From Lachnospiraceae bacterium (GTDB taxonomy: Bacteria > Bacillota > Clostridia > Lachnospirales > Lachnospiraceae), in NCBI GenBank assembly GCA_017500935.1, contig JAFVXW010000074.1:1-64000 (forward strand): a stretch of 64,000 nt of DNA, given 5' to 3'. Of the stretch, positions 1 through 9,263 are shown piece by piece. Numbering within the stretch: position 1 is the stretch's first letter; each line of letters starts with the position of its first letter. Both the position numbers and the translations under genes were made by a program. The notes under the pieces are model-generated. The model was not told the DNA's origin, made no database searches, and worked only from the letters and a program-made list of their open reading frames with translations.

Positions 1-2478
1 CTGCTTCGCCAGTTTAAGACAGTTTTAGCCCCTCACGGAAAAAAAGAGGGAGAGATTTTGTATAAGGGTGCTCTTCTTGAACAGGCAGACAGCCGCACGC
101 AGGCGGCTGGAATCGGATTTGTCATGCAGGACCCGGACAGCCAGATCGTGACGGATAAGGTCTGGCATGAGCTGGCCTTTGGGTTGGAAAGTCTGGGGGC
201 TGACAATGCCGTGATCCGCGGAAAAGTAGCGGAAATGGCAAGCTTTTTTGGCATTCAGACCTGGTTTCACATGGAAGTGACACAGCTTTCCGGCGGTCAG
301 AAGCAGCTTTTGAATCTGGCATCGATCATGGTTTTGCAGCCTGATATTCTGATTCTGGATGAACCCACCAGTCAGCTGGATCCCATTGCGGCGGCAGATT
401 TTTTACAGACGCTGGGGCGCATCAACCGGGAACTGGGAACCACCATCCTGATCTGTGAACACAGACTGGAAGATGTGATCCCCATGGCAAACCGTCTGCT
501 GATCTTAGACAAAGGAGAGCTGATCGCAGACAGTACGCCCGAAGAAACTTTTGAGATCCTGCGAAGCAAAAATCATCCCATGCTGTGGTCCATGCCCACA
601 CCGATGCGTATCTGGAGCAGTTTAAACTGGGATACGCTGTGTCCGCTGACCGTCAGCGACGGCAGAAGCCAGCTGACAGACTGGGCCCAAAAACACAGCC
701 TGACTCCGGTTCCCAAACGTCCGGAAAAGGAAAAACAGATTTCGCCCTGCATCACGCTGGATGAGGTGTGGTTTCGGTATGAAAAGGAAACACCGGATAT
801 TTTAAAAGGCGTTTCCTTAAAGGCCTATCCAGGAGAAATCCTGTGTATTCTGGGCGGAAACGGTACCGGAAAAAGCACCACACTTTCTGTTTTGAGCGGT
901 GTGCGCAGACCCTATCGCGGCAAAGTAAAATGCAGCGTACAAAAGATCGCAGCCCTGCCGCAGAATCCGCAGACGCTCCTTGTAAAAAAGAATGTCAGGG
1001 AGGATCTTTTGTCCGTATTTCCCGGCAGAAAGCTTTCAGAGGTGTCTGATGAAATCGGTGAAATGGTGTCTCTTTGCAGGCTGGAAGGGCTTTTAGACAG
1101 ACATCCCTTTGATCTTTCCGGCGGTGAACAGCAGCGGACCGCGCTTGCCAAAGTTTTATTGCAAAATCCGGATGTATTGCTTCTTGACGAACCGACCAAA
1201 GGGGTGGACAATGAGTTTAAGCAAAGCTTTGCGCAGATCCTGAAGGAATTGACAGACAGGGGCGTGTGCATTATCATGGTGAGTCATGATGTAGAGTTTT
1301 GTGCACAGTACGCTGACCGCTGCGGTTTGTTTTTTGACGGCAGTATTGTGACCATCGATGCACCGCAGCCCTTTTTTGCGGGAAAGAGTTTTTATACGAC
1401 GGCAGCAAACCGTATGGCAAGACATCTGCTTGCCGATGCGGTAACCGCTGAGGATGTGATCGCTGCCTGCGGCGGCCGGATCCCGGAACAGGAAAACAGG
1501 CTTTTGCGCAAAAAGGCTGAAATTGCGCCGCCCAAAGAGCGTGAGCCTCAAAAACTTTCCCTTTGGCGCAAAATTGTGGGAATGATCAGCGGCAGTGTCT
1601 TTTGCGGCCTGCTTTTGTATACCTCGCTGGCGCTGGATTTAAGCGGCCTTTATCAGGGGAAAAACTTTATCGGTCAATACGGATGGCTTTATCTGGTGAT
1701 GTTTTTGTCCTTTGGACTGTTTTCTGTCTGCATAAACCGCAAGCCCTCCGTGCGGGAACAGCGGTTTATGAGCGGAAAACTCAGTACCAGAACAAAGCTT
1801 ACGATCCTGCTGTCGCTTTTACTGATCCCGCTGACCATTTGGGGCGGTCTGCAGATTGGCAGCGGCAGAAAGTATATGATTATTTCTCTTGCCATCATAT
1901 TTGAGACGATGCTGCCGTTTTTTCTGATCTTTGAAGGACGCAAGCCGCAGGCAAGGGAGCTGGTGATTTTATCCGTGCTGAGTGCGCTGGCGATCGGCGG
2001 AAGAGCCGTGTTTTTTGCACTGCCCGGATTTAAGCCGGTTGCGGCAATGGTGATCTTGACGGGAGTGGCCTTTGGCGCGGAAGCAGGCTTTATGGTGGGT
2101 GCCATGACGATGTTTTGCTCCAATGTGTTGTTTGGACAGGGGCCGTGGACGCCCTGGCAGATGTTTGCCATGGGGATCATGGGACTGCTTGCGGGTATTT
2201 TTTTCCGGAAAGGGATTCTGCACAGAGAGCGCTTTTCCTTAAGTGTGTTTGGCGGACTGGTGACATTTTTGATCTACGGGGGCATCATGAATCCGGCTTC
2301 TGTGGTGATGTATCAGCCAAATCCCAGCTGGGAGATGGTGGTGACGGCCTATATCACAGGTGTTCCGGCAGATGCGGTACATGCGCTGGCAACCGCGATG
2401 TTTCTGTGGTTTTTGTCTGAGCCAATGCTGGAAAAACTGGACCGTGTCAAGGTAAAATACGGGCTGATCGAAAGATAA
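1..2478 (+). CDS. ECF-type vitamin transporter: two fused ABC ATPase domains plus membrane S-component (5' partial)
   Basis: The reading frame is open from the first base, so the gene starts outside the window; the first Walker A is missing and the frame enters at a GEIL-type strand that normally follows it. Visible in order: signature LSGGQ (about nt 290) and Walker B ILILDEP (about nt 350) of ATPase 1; Walker A GGNGTGKST (about nt 855), LSGGEQQR and LLLDEPTKGVD of ATPase 2; then from about nt 1570 a hydrophobic part with six to eight membrane segments, including a GPWTPWQ motif that is typical of ECF S-components. Known for the family: ECF transporters import vitamins using paired ATPases, a T protein and an S-component. 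Here both ATPases and the S part are one chain; the T protein is presumably upstream. The cobS and cobC genes follow directly, so I infer that the substrate is cobalamin or cobinamide. Confidence 0.8.
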   Translation: MLRQFKTVLAPHGKKEGEILYKGALLEQADSRTQAAGIGFVMQDPDSQIVTDKVWHELAFGLESLGADNAVIRGKVAEMASFFGIQTWFHMEVTQLSGGQKQLLNLASIMVLQPDILILDEPTSQLDPIAAADFLQTLGRINRELGTTILICEHRLEDVIPMANRLLILDKGELIADSTPEETFEILRSKNHPMLWSMPTPMRIWSSLNWDTLCPLTVSDGRSQLTDWAQKHSLTPVPKRPEKEKQISPCITLDEVWFRYEKETPDILKGVSLKAYPGEILCILGGNGTGKSTTLSVLSGVRRPYRGKVKCSVQKIAALPQNPQTLLVKKNVREDLLSVFPGRKLSEVSDEIGEMVSLCRLEGLLDRHPFDLSGGEQQRTALAKVLLQNPDVLLLDEPTKGVDNEFKQSFAQILKELTDRGVCIIMVSHDVEFCAQYADRCGLFFDGSIVTIDAPQPFFAGKSFYTTAANRMARHLLADAVTAEDVIAACGGRIPEQENRLLRKKAEIAPPKEREPQKLSLWRKIVGMISGSVFCGLLLYTSLALDLSGLYQGKNFIGQYGWLYLVMFLSFGLFSVCINRKPSVREQRFMSGKLSTRTKLTILLSLLLIPLTIWGGLQIGSGRKYMIISLAIIFETMLPFFLIFEGRKPQARELVILSVLSALAIGGRAVFFALPGFKPVAAMVILTGVAFGAEAGFMVGAMTMFCSNVLFGQGPWTPWQMFAMGIMGLLAGIFFRKGILHRERFSLSVFGGLVTFLIYGGIMNPASVVMYQPNPSWEMVVTAYITGVPADAVHALATAMFLWFLSEPMLEKLDRVKVKYGLIER

Positions 2479-2530
2479 GACTGCATATATAAAAGATAAA
2501 AGCAACTACGAAAAAGGGGGAACCGATTTT

Positions 2531-3274
2531 ATGAAAAAGTATCTTCATGCCTATGCCATGTGTCAGAGTATGTTCTGCGCAATTCCCTGTCCGTTTAAGG
2601 TCTGGGATGAAAAAGCACGTTCCTGTATGCTTTTGTTTTTGCCGGTGATCGGATTGGAGATCGGAGCCTTATGGGTCGGGCTTAAGTGGCTTCTGGGCTT
2701 TTTGCAGGTTCCTTATCTGGTTTTGGCATTGGTATTGTGTGCCTTTCCCTACCTTGTGACAGGATTTATGCATCTGGACGGTTTTATGGATGTGACAGAC
2801 GCAGTATGTTCCTGGCGGGATCTTAATCGGCGGCGTGAGATATTAAAGGATTCCCATGTGGGTTCCTTTGCAGTAGTCTGGTGCGTATTTTTGCTTTTGG
2901 GTAGTTTTGCGTTTTGGGCATCTGTGCCGGAAGAGGCTGATTATTTCTGTATGATTCTGGTGCCGGTGGTGAGCAGATGCTGTTCGGCGATGGCGGTTTT
3001 AAAATTAAAGCCGATGTCCACCAGCCAGTATGCGGAAAAAGAAAAGGCGGCAGGATGGCATTTGGCAGTGCTGGCAGCAGCTGTGCTTCTTTGTGTTCTG
3101 ATCGGATTTTTATGTTTTGGAAAATACGGTTTTGTCCTGATCGGCACTCTTTTTGGGTATGCCTTTGCGCTGCGCAGAAGCTATAAGTCATTGGAAGGCA
3201 TGAATGGAGATATTTCCGGATACTGCCTGACGATCAGTGAGTTGTGCGCAGTGGCGGTACTTGCACTTTTGTAA
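2531..3274 (+). CDS. cobS: Adenosylcobinamide-GDP ribazoletransferase (cobalamin synthase)
   Basis: A 247-residue, highly hydrophobic protein of the usual CobS length. It joins alpha-ribazole(-phosphate) to adenosylcobinamide-GDP, the last assembly step of the cobalamin lower loop, at the cytoplasmic membrane. The family's acidic motif is seen as DGFMDVTDAV near residue 85, after a membrane segment ending in GFMHLDGF. An AAAGGGGGAA ribosome site precedes the ATG. It lies 52 nt after the ECF transporter gene and is followed by cobC, forming a salvage operon. No cobalamin riboswitch fits into the 52-nt gap, so any such control must lie upstream of the window. Confidence 0.9.
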   Translation: MKKYLHAYAMCQSMFCAIPCPFKVWDEKARSCMLLFLPVIGLEIGALWVGLKWLLGFLQVPYLVLALVLCAFPYLVTGFMHLDGFMDVTDAVCSWRDLNRRREILKDSHVGSFAVVWCVFLLLGSFAFWASVPEEADYFCMILVPVVSRCCSAMAVLKLKPMSTSQYAEKEKAAGWHLAVLAAAVLLCVLIGFLCFGKYGFVLIGTLFGYAFALRRSYKSLEGMNGDISGYCLTISELCAVAVLALL

Positions 3275-3317
3275 GATCAGATTGCGTGTGACAGCATTTT
3301 CAGCAGGGAGAATACAG

Positions 3318-3866
3318 ATGCGTTTATACCTGATACGACATGGAAAAACGGCTGCAAATGAGCAGCATTTATACTGCGGTTCCACAGATCTGCCCCTTTC
3401 TGAAAAAGGAAGAGAGGAATTGAAGCTGAGATCATGGGACGAAATCCCGGATGCCTGTTTTGTTATAAGCGGCATGCTCAGGACAAAGCAGACACTTGCG
3501 CTTTTGTTTGGAGAAGTGCCGTATGAAGTGGAGGAACGGTTCCGGGAGATGGATTTTGGCGTCTTTGAGATGCATTCCTATGAGATGTTAAAAGACAGAG
3601 ACGATTATCAGACCTGGATCTCCGGAGACAATGAAGCGAACGTCTGTCCCGGCGGTGAGAGCGGTGAACAGATGAAACAGCGGGTGCTTGACGGATTCAA
3701 TGAATTGCTTGGGCGTGGGGAAGATACGGTTTTGGTTGCGCATCGCGGGACCATTGCTGTTATAATGGAAGCGCTTTTCCCGGAAGAACAAAAGAACAGA
3801 TATGAGTGGCAGCCAAAACCCGGCTGTGGGTATCTGATTGAGAATGGAAAGTATCAGGAAATATAA
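3318..3866 (+). CDS. cobC: Histidine phosphatase family protein, probable alpha-ribazole phosphatase
   Basis: A 182-residue phosphoglycerate-mutase-like phosphatase. The N-terminal LIRHGKT carries the catalytic RHG, and a second histidine is in LVAHRGT near residue 140. Known for CobC: removal of the phosphate from alpha-ribazole-5'-phosphate or from cobalamin 5'-phosphate. The reading frame extends further upstream, into cobS, but the ATG at 3318 is preceded by CAGGGAG at seven bases and starts directly with the RHG-type strand, so I chose it. Position after cobS supports the cobalamin role over a generic phosphatase; the family itself is broad, so the substrate is an inference. Confidence 0.8.
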   Translation: MRLYLIRHGKTAANEQHLYCGSTDLPLSEKGREELKLRSWDEIPDACFVISGMLRTKQTLALLFGEVPYEVEERFREMDFGVFEMHSYEMLKDRDDYQTWISGDNEANVCPGGESGEQMKQRVLDGFNELLGRGEDTVLVAHRGTIAVIMEALFPEEQKNRYEWQPKPGCGYLIENGKYQEI

Positions 3867-3876
3867 GAATATATAG

Positions 3877-3924
3877 AAAGCGTGTATCTTAACGAGCGTT
3901 TTGCAAGCTTAAGATACACGCTTT
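3877..3924. terminator. Bidirectional hairpin terminator
   Basis: A perfect inverted repeat with arms AAAGCGTGTATCTTAA and TTAAGATACACGCTTT around a 16-nt loop, followed by T's on the plus strand and preceded by A's. It sits between the convergent cobC and the esterase gene and can end both transcripts. Confidence 0.85.
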
Positions 3925-3943
3925 TTGTAAAATTTGCAGTTAT

Positions 3944-4867
3944 TTACGCATGCATCCGAAGCCATGCCGCTGCCATGGTGGTAAATTCCATATTGTGTCC
4001 ATGCGCCATGCCCTTGGTGGACATATAGCATTTGGTGCCGGGCAGCAGATCAAAAAGCGGTGCAATGCTTTCAGGCGGGCAGACATCGTCGATGGTGCCG
4101 CTTGTGATCATGACCGGCATCTGCAGTCTGTAGGCGTGGTTCATGGTATCTACAAGGCCGAGGCTGTGCAGGCCTTTTTCTAAAAGTCCCTGTTCTTTGA
4201 GCTGACCGATCGCATGGTTTAAAATACCGTAGGCACCTCTGAAATCAGCAACTTCGTAGTTGGTCAGGAACGGTTCGTCTGCAGCCACGCAGCGGCATCC
4301 TTTGCCTGCGAACAAAGAACCCAGAAGCAGAGAGCATCCGCCGCCCTGGCTGGTGCCAAAGAAGCTGACTCTGTCAGGGAGTACGCCGGGGAGCGTCCAG
4401 GTGTAAAGAATAGCAGCAGCGCACTGGGTCAGGAAGGTTTTATAGCCGCCTTTGCCGAATGTGCGGACAGTGTCGGGAAGAACCGGCCAGCTGTCGGAAT
4501 TTTTGTCCCATTTTTCCAGATTGCGTTCTACAGGGTTCATATAGCCCATAGGCTGTACATGTAAAACGGAGAAGCCCTGTGCCTGGATTTCGGGATGAAT
4601 GCTGACTTCAGAGCCATATCCGGGAACATGCACGACCAAAGGTGCAGGGCCGGACAGGGCAGGCTGGTATACGGCATAAAAATAGCTGCCGTCAGGTTCT
4701 GTAAAGCGCAGATACACATTGTTGGCAAAAACCTGAAAAGGACCGGTGAGTGTTTCCGGAACCGGTTCATGGGTGACGGTCACTTCAAGATTTTTGGCAG
4801 CTTCCCAGATTTCCTCCATCCAGGTATCAATTTCGGAGGTGTTGGGGTAGAACTTTCTGATTTCCAT
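3944..4867 (-). CDS. Acetylxylan esterase / cephalosporin-C deacetylase family (AXE1-like)
   Basis: A 307-residue alpha/beta hydrolase. The nucleophile elbow is GTSQGGG (near residue 180), followed by an acid site in SGTIDDVCPP and the histidine in MAHGHN near the C-terminus, the order expected for the AXE1 family. Known role: removal of acetyl groups from xylan side chains or oligosaccharides. No signal peptide is visible, so it should act in the cytosol on imported sugars. The frame is open further upstream, but the ATG at 4867 has AAGGAG eight bases ahead and begins the conserved MEIRKF part. It starts 37 nt after the GH42-like gene and is cotranscribed with it. Confidence 0.82.
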   Translation of the reverse strand: MEIRKFYPNTSEIDTWMEEIWEAAKNLEVTVTHEPVPETLTGPFQVFANNVYLRFTEPDGSYFYAVYQPALSGPAPLVVHVPGYGSEVSIHPEIQAQGFSVLHVQPMGYMNPVERNLEKWDKNSDSWPVLPDTVRTFGKGGYKTFLTQCAAAILYTWTLPGVLPDRVSFFGTSQGGGCSLLLGSLFAGKGCRCVAADEPFLTNYEVADFRGAYGILNHAIGQLKEQGLLEKGLHSLGLVDTMNHAYRLQMPVMITSGTIDDVCPPESIAPLFDLLPGTKCYMSTKGMAHGHNMEFTTMAAAWLRMHA

Positions 4868-4904
4868 GATTTTTCTCCTTTTTCTATAAGATAAAATACT
4901 ATAT

Positions 4905-7211
4905 TTACCGGATCCGGTACAAACGTGTGGTATGCGCCGGAATGTCTTCTTCAAAGGTTTGTGCATGCTCTGCGATCAGGCGGTCCTGAAAGACTTCTTC
5001 CACGCAGGCGGTTTCTTTTAAGCAAATGGTGCGTTTGCCGCCGACAGCGGTATGAATGCCGATATAGCTTTCATTGGCATAGACGATTTCTTCGCCGTCC
5101 ACATACAGATGGGCATTGGCAAGCTTGGCAAGATCGCGGAGGACATGGGCCTGCAGGCAGGGCGCGCCCACATAGACGCTTGTCCAGTCAGCAAACTGTT
5201 TGACTGCCAGTCCGACTTTGCCGCCGTCATCAAAATATGCCAGAGAAACGGCATCGGGATCATCCACATAAATCAGCGGATTAACCATGTTGGGTTCCGG
5301 GAAGCGGTCAATGGGAACTACCATGGCGGTCACATTGCTGTCAGGGTCCGGAACGCGCAGAATACGTTCCCGCAGGTAATCGCCCAGTTTTTCGCCTTCC
5401 TGCAGGGAAGGCAGCAGGGGATTGGAGACAGCGGTCATGACACAGCGGGTTTCGCGCATTTGGGCGGCGAGCCGGATGCCGGTAAGTTCGCTGGCATGTT
5501 CCAGAGACAGCGTATCGCCGCAGGCGGCATCCGGATTGATCAGTCCTGCGCCGTACATCCAGACTAACACATTGCCGTCTTTTTTCAGTTCTTTTTCAAT
5601 GCGTTCCCGTTCGCGGTCATCTGCCATGTATTGGTTTAAAAAGATATACATGCGGTATTTGCGGGCATCCGCGGCAATCACATCATCGGTTTCGTAAAAA
5701 TCAACGGGCGTTCCCAGACGGGGCAGTTCGTCGATGCGGAACCGGTCCAGACTGTGCTGCATCAGCAAAAGTGCAGGAGTCAGACTTCGGTGATCATCGT
5801 GATTGCGGGAGTTGCAGGCAGGGGTATGCAGACTTTCCTGATCGATCACGGCGGCAATGTCAGAAACAGGGCCTCTGGGATAGGAAAAGCTGTCCTGACT
5901 GACCTTGCGCAGTTTTATCATTTCCGGGCGCAGACCGTCTTCTTTGTATTGGGAGGGACCTGCGCACCAGTCGATCCACCAGCCATTGTCACCCTCACAG
6001 AAAGGATAGACAAAATCGCGCAGGATCATGGCTTTGTCTTCTTCAACGGTCTGATCGGGATAACAGTGTGCATCCAGTGCAGAACGGGGGGTATCACTGA
6101 CAAAGGTATCGGTTTCTGCAAAATACATTTTTCCATGCTTATGCAGGGATTTTAAGGCCATGCGCAGGGAGGCAAAATTGCCGGCACAGCGGTTTTCATA
6201 GGAAAAAGGACTGGACCAGAAGTCGATGTAAGGGCAGTCCAGGATCTTTTTAAACTGTGTCTGTCCGCCCATCTGGATATCCTGATTCATCAGATATCCC
6301 CAGAAGGCGCCGACCGCATGGCGGCTGCCGGAAGCCTCCTTGCAGACACGGCTCAAATGCATAAAGGCATCGGCGGTCTGTTCGTTGTGGCATGCCACAT
6401 AGTCATAGACCTGCATGGAACGGGAAGGATCACGGAAATAGCCGAAATCACCGGTGGTACGCTGTGACAGGGAAGGAATCTGCGCTGTTTCAAAGGTGAC
6501 ATGCTCCTGATTCCATGCTTTCTGCAAAAGACGCTCATCACCCCGGTATTTATCCGCCAGATAATTGCGGAAGGCCTTTTTCATGGCAGGAGAGAAGTCG
6601 ATGCAGTGTTCTAAGGCGTCAAATTCAAAGAAATAGCTGAATTCCTGGTCAAAGCAGAAGAAAAAGTAACCGATGATATTGCGGGCATATTTGGAGCTGC
6701 AAAGGCGTTTTATCAGTTCACGGAGCATTACGCCCACTTCGCTGCGCCAGGCTGCAGACGCAAAGGAAAAACGCGGGCAGTCGGGAGTAGGCAGACCGGT
6801 GGCACGGGCAGAATTCCAGGCATTATTAGTGCCGTTTTCGAAATGGATCACATCATCTGGATATTTGTCTGCAAAGGAAGCATAGGGAGAAATCTGGATC
6901 CAGGGCATCACAAGAACATCGGGCTTTAAAGAAGTCAGAAGCTCCATCTGCTGTATAAAAATATCGTAATAGAAGTCAAATTTTGCAGGATCATCCATGG
7001 AAAAACGGGTGAAAAACAACTCCACACCGGCTTTCATCATATTTTCCACCATCCACTTGCTGTCATGGGCAGGATCATCATCGATGCGCATTCCCAGACG
7101 CCACTGGTATGCCATCTGCGGAATCGGACGGCCGTCAACGGTCAGGGCAGGCGCGCCGTTTATCATTTCCACTTTGGCAGTACGAAGATTCTGAATATAG
7201 TCTGTTTTCAT
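4905..7211 (-). CDS. GH42-like glycoside hydrolase (beta-galactosidase-type fold)
   Basis: A 768-residue soluble protein without a signal peptide. The first 450 residues look like a TIM-barrel glycosidase: an early PQMAYQWRLG strand, a candidate acid/base in FCFDQEFSYF (about residue 215) and a candidate nucleophile in YFAETDTF (about residue 385). The remainder resembles the trimerisation and C-terminal domains of GH42-like enzymes. I infer cytosolic hydrolysis of a beta-linked oligosaccharide; the sugar cannot be read from sequence. The frame also allows a start four codons earlier, but the TGGAGGT ribosome site overlaps that codon, so the ATG at 7211 is the start. The esterase gene follows, suggesting an acetylated plant-glycan substrate. 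Confidence 0.6.
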   Translation of the reverse strand: MKTDYIQNLRTAKVEMINGAPALTVDGRPIPQMAYQWRLGMRIDDDPAHDSKWMVENMMKAGVELFFTRFSMDDPAKFDFYYDIFIQQMELLTSLKPDVLVMPWIQISPYASFADKYPDDVIHFENGTNNAWNSARATGLPTPDCPRFSFASAAWRSEVGVMLRELIKRLCSSKYARNIIGYFFFCFDQEFSYFFEFDALEHCIDFSPAMKKAFRNYLADKYRGDERLLQKAWNQEHVTFETAQIPSLSQRTTGDFGYFRDPSRSMQVYDYVACHNEQTADAFMHLSRVCKEASGSRHAVGAFWGYLMNQDIQMGGQTQFKKILDCPYIDFWSSPFSYENRCAGNFASLRMALKSLHKHGKMYFAETDTFVSDTPRSALDAHCYPDQTVEEDKAMILRDFVYPFCEGDNGWWIDWCAGPSQYKEDGLRPEMIKLRKVSQDSFSYPRGPVSDIAAVIDQESLHTPACNSRNHDDHRSLTPALLLMQHSLDRFRIDELPRLGTPVDFYETDDVIAADARKYRMYIFLNQYMADDRERERIEKELKKDGNVLVWMYGAGLINPDAACGDTLSLEHASELTGIRLAAQMRETRCVMTAVSNPLLPSLQEGEKLGDYLRERILRVPDPDSNVTAMVVPIDRFPEPNMVNPLIYVDDPDAVSLAYFDDGGKVGLAVKQFADWTSVYVGAPCLQAHVLRDLAKLANAHLYVDGEEIVYANESYIGIHTAVGGKRTICLKETACVEEVFQDRLIAEHAQTFEEDIPAHTTRLYRIR

Positions 7212-7249
7212 AAAAACCTCCATTTGAGGAAATCGAAATGTTTATATAT

Positions 7250-7278
7250 ATTTTACTATGGAATACAGGGGCAAACAA
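7250..7278 (-). promoter_or_regulatory. Promoter of the GH42-like/esterase operon
   Basis: Read on the minus strand: TTGTTT (7273-7278), a 17-bp spacer, then TAAAAT (7250-7255). Transcription would start about 35 nt before the ATG at 7211. It lies back to back with the promoter of the ceramidase-like gene. Confidence 0.65.
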
Positions 7279-7314
7279 GATTTTTGTAAAGTGCTTTCCC
7301 CACCTGCACAGATG

Positions 7315-7323
7315 TGATAGAAT
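7315..7323 (+). promoter_or_regulatory. Extended -10 promoter of the ceramidase-like gene
   Basis: TGATAGAAT is an extended -10 element; there is no good -35 sequence 17 bp upstream. An AGGAGG ribosome site at about 7344 follows. Confidence 0.45.
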
Positions 7324-7355
7324 AGTAAAAATATAGTGGCATAGGAGGAAGCGTT

Positions 7356-8549
7356 ATGTATTTTGCTGCTGCACAGACTAAGATCAATGCGCCGTTTGCT
7401 GTCAAACAGGCAGGACATATCACGCAGGAAGAAAAACTCTGGTCATTCAGGGATGATCTGTATGCAAGACTTTTGTATCTGGAAGATGAAAATCTGGCAT
7501 GGCTTCATATTTCGGCAGATAATCTGGGATTTGATATTTCCGTTCAGCAGACGATAGAAGCGCAGCTGAGCTCCTATTTTGAAAAAAAGAAACAGTTTTG
7601 CCCATGTTCTGGAAAAAAACTTCATGTAACCATAAGCTGTACCCATTCACACCATTGCTGTGATCCGGAGGATGCAGCCTATGTGCGGTATTTTACAGAT
7701 ACCGTGGTGGAAGCGGCAAAGAATTTAAAAATCCGGGAAATGGGTGAACTGACCGTTTCCTATCAGACAGAATGCTTCGATAAGCTGGGAAAAAGCAGAA
7801 TTTCCCATCATACATCGGAATCCGTGCAGGTGGATCTGATTCGGATCTGGCAGGGAGAAAAGGCGGTGGCAGACATCGTGATCCACAATGTGCATCCCAC
7901 CACGCTTTATGCAAATGAGCCTTATTTTTCTGCGGAATATCCCGGGTATCTGATGCACAGCATGAATCAGGAAGAACCGGATGTTTTTCATACCTTCATG
8001 CAGGGAGCAGCAGGAGACAACAGTACCCGCTTTACCAGAAGCGCGCAGGATTATGCTGCGATGGAAGAACGGGCTAAGCTTCTTTGGCAGCAGGTTCGGA
8101 AGATGAAGCAGCAGACAGTCAGCCGCAGCCCGATGCAGCTTTCAATGGATAAACGCGTTATCGCCCTTTCCCATACGTTTGAACCCATCGATATGGGAAA
8201 TATGCCGGCAGATCTGTCCGAACGCGAAAAACTGACCATCGGATACGGTCAGATCATGAGAAAACGTCTGGAGGATGCCCCTGAAAAACTGAAAAAAGAA
8301 GTGCTTTTATCCTGTGTGGATCTGGGTGGTGTGCGGATCATATTTGCCCCCAATGAGATGTTTTCCTGGTGGCGTACCCAGGTCGATGACAGCTTTTGTG
8401 CGCTGGTATGTTATTCCAACGGCGAGGCTCCTTATATGACCGGGCCGGGACAATGTCTTTTGACTTATGAGACATTTACAGATACCGTAACAGATGCGTC
8501 CAAAAAAGAAATTGCGGATGTGATCAGACAATGGGGAACGAAAGGATAA
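7356..8549 (+). CDS. Neutral/alkaline ceramidase-like hydrolase (N-terminal domain only)
   Basis: A 397-residue protein with hallmarks of the neutral ceramidase N-terminal domain: a metal-binding SCTHSHHC (about residue 90), IHNVHPTTL (about residue 175) followed by AEYPGYL, and QGAAGDNSTRF (about residue 220). True neutral ceramidases are about 650 to 750 residues, secreted, and carry a C-terminal beta domain; this protein lacks a signal peptide and that domain. Many short bacterial relatives are found in carbohydrate loci and their substrate is unknown, so I name the fold, not the reaction. The ATG follows AGGAGG at seven bases. The SGNH hydrolase gene starts four bases after its stop. Confidence 0.6.
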   Translation: MYFAAAQTKINAPFAVKQAGHITQEEKLWSFRDDLYARLLYLEDENLAWLHISADNLGFDISVQQTIEAQLSSYFEKKKQFCPCSGKKLHVTISCTHSHHCCDPEDAAYVRYFTDTVVEAAKNLKIREMGELTVSYQTECFDKLGKSRISHHTSESVQVDLIRIWQGEKAVADIVIHNVHPTTLYANEPYFSAEYPGYLMHSMNQEEPDVFHTFMQGAAGDNSTRFTRSAQDYAAMEERAKLLWQQVRKMKQQTVSRSPMQLSMDKRVIALSHTFEPIDMGNMPADLSEREKLTIGYGQIMRKRLEDAPEKLKKEVLLSCVDLGGVRIIFAPNEMFSWWRTQVDDSFCALVCYSNGEAPYMTGPGQCLLTYETFTDTVTDASKKEIADVIRQWGTKG

Positions 8550-8553
8550 GGCG

Positions 8554-9219
8554 ATGGATGAACGATTCTTCACAAAACAGAAAAAAACAAAGATTCTGGA
8601 AACCATTGAATGGGATGATCTTTGGTGGGAACATGCAGATGACAAAGACAAAAAAGCGCGTGTTCTGCTGATCGGGGATTCCATTTCGCGCGGATACCGG
8701 CATGCAGTCAATATGCTGTTTGACCAAAATATATATGCAGACAGTCTGGCAACCTCTAAAAGTCTGGACAATGCATCTTATTTCACCCTGATCAATTATG
8801 TGATCAGCCAGCAGCCGGACTGTCAGGTGATCCATTTTAACAACGGACTGCATGGATGGCATCTTTCGATACAGGAGTATCGGGAATGTTATCAGAAATT
8901 TATCAGATTTTTTCAGGAGATGTATCCGGAAAAAAAGCTGATACTGGCACTGTCCACTCCTGTCAGAAAGACCGATGATCTGACAGCTATGGATGAACGC
9001 AATGCGGATGTACTGCAGCGTAACGAAGCGGTGCGTGCAATCGCGGAAGTGAGTAATCTGCCGGTTAATGATTTTTATGAGGCGTTGATTGATCATCCGG
9101 AATATTTCACCGCAGACGGCGTACATCTGAAAGAGGATGGATATCAGGTGCTTGCCCGGATCTGCGCAGACAGTATCCGAAAAGAGTTGTATAAAGAATC
9201 CGGTTTCAACGGAAAATAA
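8554..9219 (+). CDS. SGNH/GDSL-type esterase
   Basis: A 221-residue cytosolic SGNH hydrolase. Block I is LLIGDSISRGY (near residue 38, catalytic Ser), block III is FNNGLHGW (Asn), and block V is DGVHLKEDGY (Asp and His near residue 195). These enzymes remove acyl or acetyl groups from sugars or lipids. The gene is translationally coupled to the ceramidase-like gene (stop and start four bases apart), and a GGATAAGG ribosome site spans the junction. The acyl substrate is not known; deacetylation of a carbohydrate is a reasonable guess from the neighbouring esterase operon. Confidence 0.8.
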   Translation: MDERFFTKQKKTKILETIEWDDLWWEHADDKDKKARVLLIGDSISRGYRHAVNMLFDQNIYADSLATSKSLDNASYFTLINYVISQQPDCQVIHFNNGLHGWHLSIQEYRECYQKFIRFFQEMYPEKKLILALSTPVRKTDDLTAMDERNADVLQRNEAVRAIAEVSNLPVNDFYEALIDHPEYFTADGVHLKEDGYQVLARICADSIRKELYKESGFNGK

Positions 9220-9263
9220 GACGAATTCTGTCTGCATGCAGACAGGAAAGGGGAGTTTTATTT

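Noticed and set aside
2479..2530. Cobalamin riboswitch before cobS
   Set aside because: The gap is only 52 nt and lacks the B12-box sequence.
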